In this document: in pieces, positions 36,501-38,029 of the stretch | How the letters are laid out: each line of letters opens with the position of its first letter | Numbering within the stretch: the stretch's first letter is position 1 | Assembly: GCA_023269545.1 (NCBI GenBank) | Contig: JAHFTB010000025.1 | Location: 1 to 38,029, forward strand | DNA length: 38,029 nucleotides | Origin: Verrucomicrobiota bacterium | GTDB lineage: Bacteria; Verrucomicrobiota; Verrucomicrobiia; Chthoniobacterales; Xiphinematobacteraceae | Direction: 5' to 3' | Program-made: the position numbers and the translations under genes | Notes under the pieces: generated by a model | Seen by the model: only the letters and a program-made list of their open reading frames with translations | Told to the model about the DNA's origin: nothing | Database searches by the model: none

Positions 36501-38029
36501 TAGGGCATGGCAATGGGGAAGTAGGACTCATTGAAAATATTTCTTATGATCAAATTTCCGAAGAACTTTCCCAAAAAATAAAAAGCGGATCAAAAATTGA
36601 TCAAATTAAAATATTATCCTGTACTACAAAAGATACAGCTGGAATGGCCATTGCTGAAAAATTTGTCGATAAAACCATTGCCATTGATTTTTCAAAAATT
36701 ATGGTATCGGAACACTTGGTTTATATGCGCGGAAGAAGAATAGTATATCAAGTGGATCCCAAACATCCCCATAAGGCAAATGCCATATCAATAATTGAAA
36801 AAAAGGGTGATGCTATCAATCTCAGTAGGCAGGTCCTACGACCTAATGAAATGACAGTAAATCCTCCCCCAGGATATGTGGGCCCATTGGATGCAGGCAA
36901 TGAAGCTCATTATGTCTATGCGTGGGAGCAGCAAGAGAAGGCAAGTGCGGAGGAAAAAATTAAGGAAGCTGAGACGGTAAAAAAAGCAGTGAGGAGTCAA
37001 TTACAAGAAAAAGCGGCAGCACTTTCTAATCAGACAACTGGAAAAAATTTCATACCTATTCTCGAGAAACTCAGAGAGCAGGGAGACAAGTACTTTATTC
37101 CCGTAATCAATCCGGAAGATAGTAGCATCCGAGACATTGAAATATCCGCCGAGCAAGCACAGGCATTAAAAATCGCGCAAGAGAAAATAAAACCTGCGTA
37201 TGAATTCTTACAAACAAAATTCGAGAGAACCAGCGATGGACAATTAGTTCCAAAAGAAATAGAAAGCAATGAAGGGCGTCCCGGAACTATGAGCGGAGTC
37301 TTCTTTGTCAGAGCATTGATGGGATATTTTAAAGAAAAATGGAGTGACCTCACTCCTGCGGAAAAACTGGGAGTCTATTGGAACCTAGGAGGCATGGGAG
37401 TGGCCACCGCCAAAGATGGAGTGGAATTAGGAAAATTAGTGAGCCAAATCATGGCTCCTGGAGGAGCCGTGGAGCAATCCTTAGAAACCGTGGGGCGTGT
37501 ACTTGATGAAGCTAATGTAGTGTTTATGTTGGGGTCACTCGGATTCGATAGCTACGAATTAGCTACCACGAAAGATCCGATAAAGCGAGTGAGTTTGGGA
37601 ATAGGAATAGGATTTAATGCCGTGGCTCTGGGACTACAAGGAGGGAGCATGGTGGCAAGCTATTTTCTTCCCGCAGCAGCCGGGACGATAGGGGGCTTTG
37701 GAGCATTAGCCGTTCCATTAATAGGATTAGGAATTGGATTTTCCGCACTGGGGGGACAAATTGCACAGAATAATGAAGAAGTCCATAATTTCTATAAATA
37801 CTTTATTGATTACTTTAAAGCTCGCGATGCTGGAGTATATAGCAAACAAAATGGCATACTCATGCCTGCGGCAAATGTTCCTATATCGGAAATCAATTAT
37901 AAAACAGGAAAAATTACCCTGGGAAAAGTGCGAGTAGCAAAGAGTCAGGAACAAACAAATTTTATTCAATGGCTCTCAGGAGCAACTCCCCTCCATGTCT
38001 ACCCACGACGAGGGCGGCAGCAGCAGGAA
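33575..38029 (+). CDS. large TcdA/TcdB-like glucosylating toxin (3' end outside window)
   Basis: 1485 codons from MEISHQVSSFLIPAPD with no stop before the window ends, so it is partial. A Ser/Pro-rich leader (1-65) precedes a GT44-type glycosyltransferase, about 165-540: VHFIWNG with W177, then NLAATADLGRSVLL and DQGGTYLDADEGP with the DXD pair D360/D362 that binds metal and UDP-sugar. A degenerate C80-like domain starts with YDKQIVIQLD (657) and has VVVGEP (E723 where His is expected) and RIKLAWLS (no Cys). A second, intact-looking C80 domain has ALIGHGNG (H978) and IKILSCTT (C1016), suggesting inositol-phosphate-triggered self-cleavage. About 1340-1395 is hydrophobic. It is followed by DYFKARDAGV, GILMPAANVPISEINY and KITLGKV, which aligns with the TcdB delivery domain. 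Codons are A/T-rich. A host-cell toxin modifying small GTPases is inferred; the target is unknown. Confidence 0.88.
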   Translation, partial: MEISHQVSSFLIPAPDTFTPMTEPSAVPSDADDSSMDVMSNHSSELIKRLALSRTKRNINNNFESPIISQPVSLLTLEELRKGLVQDKIKLPLEDSLSDKGSSPASELGKAWEKYLSFPPGSNERILTIPIVFKAIADVSKATGIKDSPILTTLRTELNTELEQAKKTIENNVHFIWNGSLTESTKYYIKLFIESNPNNLNFHLGYDPRSFMAHRLKSFIYRTAQARINNLPPSEERDQIYYKSVIQLQNDAFDLIKTASTANEFNQRAIDFMVQRLGGNRQELEKDLQAAKNSFKDFESELKSKYGEKFQLLDLSTYIDKNHPIYKPYIHEMWLRGNLAATADLGRSVLLHDQGGTYLDADEGPLIRENIFDANISEIETDIYHILPAVGQSPENWNRYFIGSKFQAVQNFIAQRDSRKAIQQDHIVAEKMLEIANKSVHGVDPTAALKFRELVKKYVSLVEAAPAKYINLDASNIRSDVERLFQPIKQPNVLSSGIAIQERTYTSFGFDNNVLHGKKEAYIFKRYWEIVNQRYQELEKTNMIWDKNIPDVIKTRTSRYRLDGLLSQSATTGNITGPLVFEAATYDAFLKNIQDEFLKEKYHDFQENRVPNRQYTNRLIVAPIIATVETPNQEEASSWRAPKALPQQFDFAENSKYDKQIVIQLDSQESSELAARYFDNEHKNSMLIKLDPIKKQLLWNGKIISKLNPDAWGKNTRIVVVGEPIAGKAPDPKIVAQYIKKIIPSGPKVKPIARIKLAWLSHYPEIKSEGTIEETGKRGWLDRFKAWTATSAREEKNRMDASTFAGKLLNRLKKKGVEIANTTAKIYEGPIEVDVIGRTWVIDPQTGLRVHQSPQLRSLVQLNAENKIEIKPIGNSDTVEVLRSAPAFHSGEAYRKVVILVVPEQVLKNSHPTEFQQIIRDLWREQPDGGFYAMSQDANGKITWWEYHPSQQQGWVESWMPFEGVLKGKYAEMALIGHGNGEVGLIENISYDQISEELSQKIKSGSKIDQIKILSCTTKDTAGMAIAEKFVDKTIAIDFSKIMVSEHLVYMRGRRIVYQVDPKHPHKANAISIIEKKGDAINLSRQVLRPNEMTVNPPPGYVGPLDAGNEAHYVYAWEQQEKASAEEKIKEAETVKKAVRSQLQEKAAALSNQTTGKNFIPILEKLREQGDKYFIPVINPEDSSIRDIEISAEQAQALKIAQEKIKPAYEFLQTKFERTSDGQLVPKEIESNEGRPGTMSGVFFVRALMGYFKEKWSDLTPAEKLGVYWNLGGMGVATAKDGVELGKLVSQIMAPGGAVEQSLETVGRVLDEANVVFMLGSLGFDSYELATTKDPIKRVSLGIGIGFNAVALGLQGGSMVASYFLPAAAGTIGGFGALAVPLIGLGIGFSALGGQIAQNNEEVHNFYKYFIDYFKARDAGVYSKQNGILMPAANVPISEINYKTGKITLGKVRVAKSQEQTNFIQWLSGATPLHVYPRRGRQQQE

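Overview
The window looks like a Verrucomicrobiota (PVC group) chromosome segment. The 16S rRNA reads as verrucomicrobial, for example in the stretch just before the 530 loop. The housekeeping genes (heptose/Kdo lipopolysaccharide synthesis, MEP isoprenoid pathway, phoH-pgpH-ybeY, clpS-DUF2017) fit a Gram-negative member of that phylum. I cannot place it to genus from sequence alone. Several secreted, proline/serine-rich, effector-like proteins and one very large host-directed toxin suggest an organism that lives with or inside eukaryotic cells; that lifestyle is an inference.

Layout. 1-4.8 kb: a linked rRNA operon on the minus strand (16S, tRNA-Ala, tRNA-Ile, 23S with its 3' part outside the window). 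4.9-9.3 kb: recG, a possible thiE remnant, then a 421-residue effector-like protein. 9.3-11.8 kb: LPS inner-core genes kdsB, gmhB and the heptose kinase. 11.8-17.9 kb: a plus-strand run of two secreted proteins, phoH, pgpH-like, ybeY, an unknown gene, clpS and DUF2017. 17.9-20.1 kb: a decayed membrane-protein fragment and a 422-residue second effector-like protein, related to the first. 20.0-24 kb: a small ORF, recA, cdsA-dxr-trmL. 24-28.5 kb: a patch of secreted proteins (a broken effector-like gene, two cysteine-peptidase-like proteins, three small DUF5666-like proteins, a YidB-like protein). 28.5-33.2 kb: waaA, rsmD, an AsmA-like protein and a lipid kinase. 33.6 kb to the end: one open frame of 1485 codons that runs off the window.

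The most exciting object is that last gene. It has the architecture of the large clostridial glucosylating toxins (TcdA/TcdB): a GT44-type glycosyltransferase with W and DXD motifs, an autoprocessing cysteine protease domain (C80) with His and Cys, and a hydrophobic delivery region whose last part aligns by eye with the TcdB translocation domain. It appears to carry two CPD-like domains in tandem, the first lacking the catalytic His and Cys. Together with the paired repeat-containing effector candidates, one with a bipartite nuclear-localisation-like motif, this points to an uncharacterised host-manipulation arsenal.

A second unexpected layer is a family of tiny non-autonomous mobile elements. 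Three copies of about 82 bp and one of 40 bp share imperfect terminal inverted repeats and are each flanked by a perfect 7-bp target duplication. One copy sits inside another dispersed repeat whose uninterrupted copy elsewhere in the window gives a near-empty-site comparison. Another fills most of the space between two divergent secreted-peptidase genes. No transposase is visible in the window.
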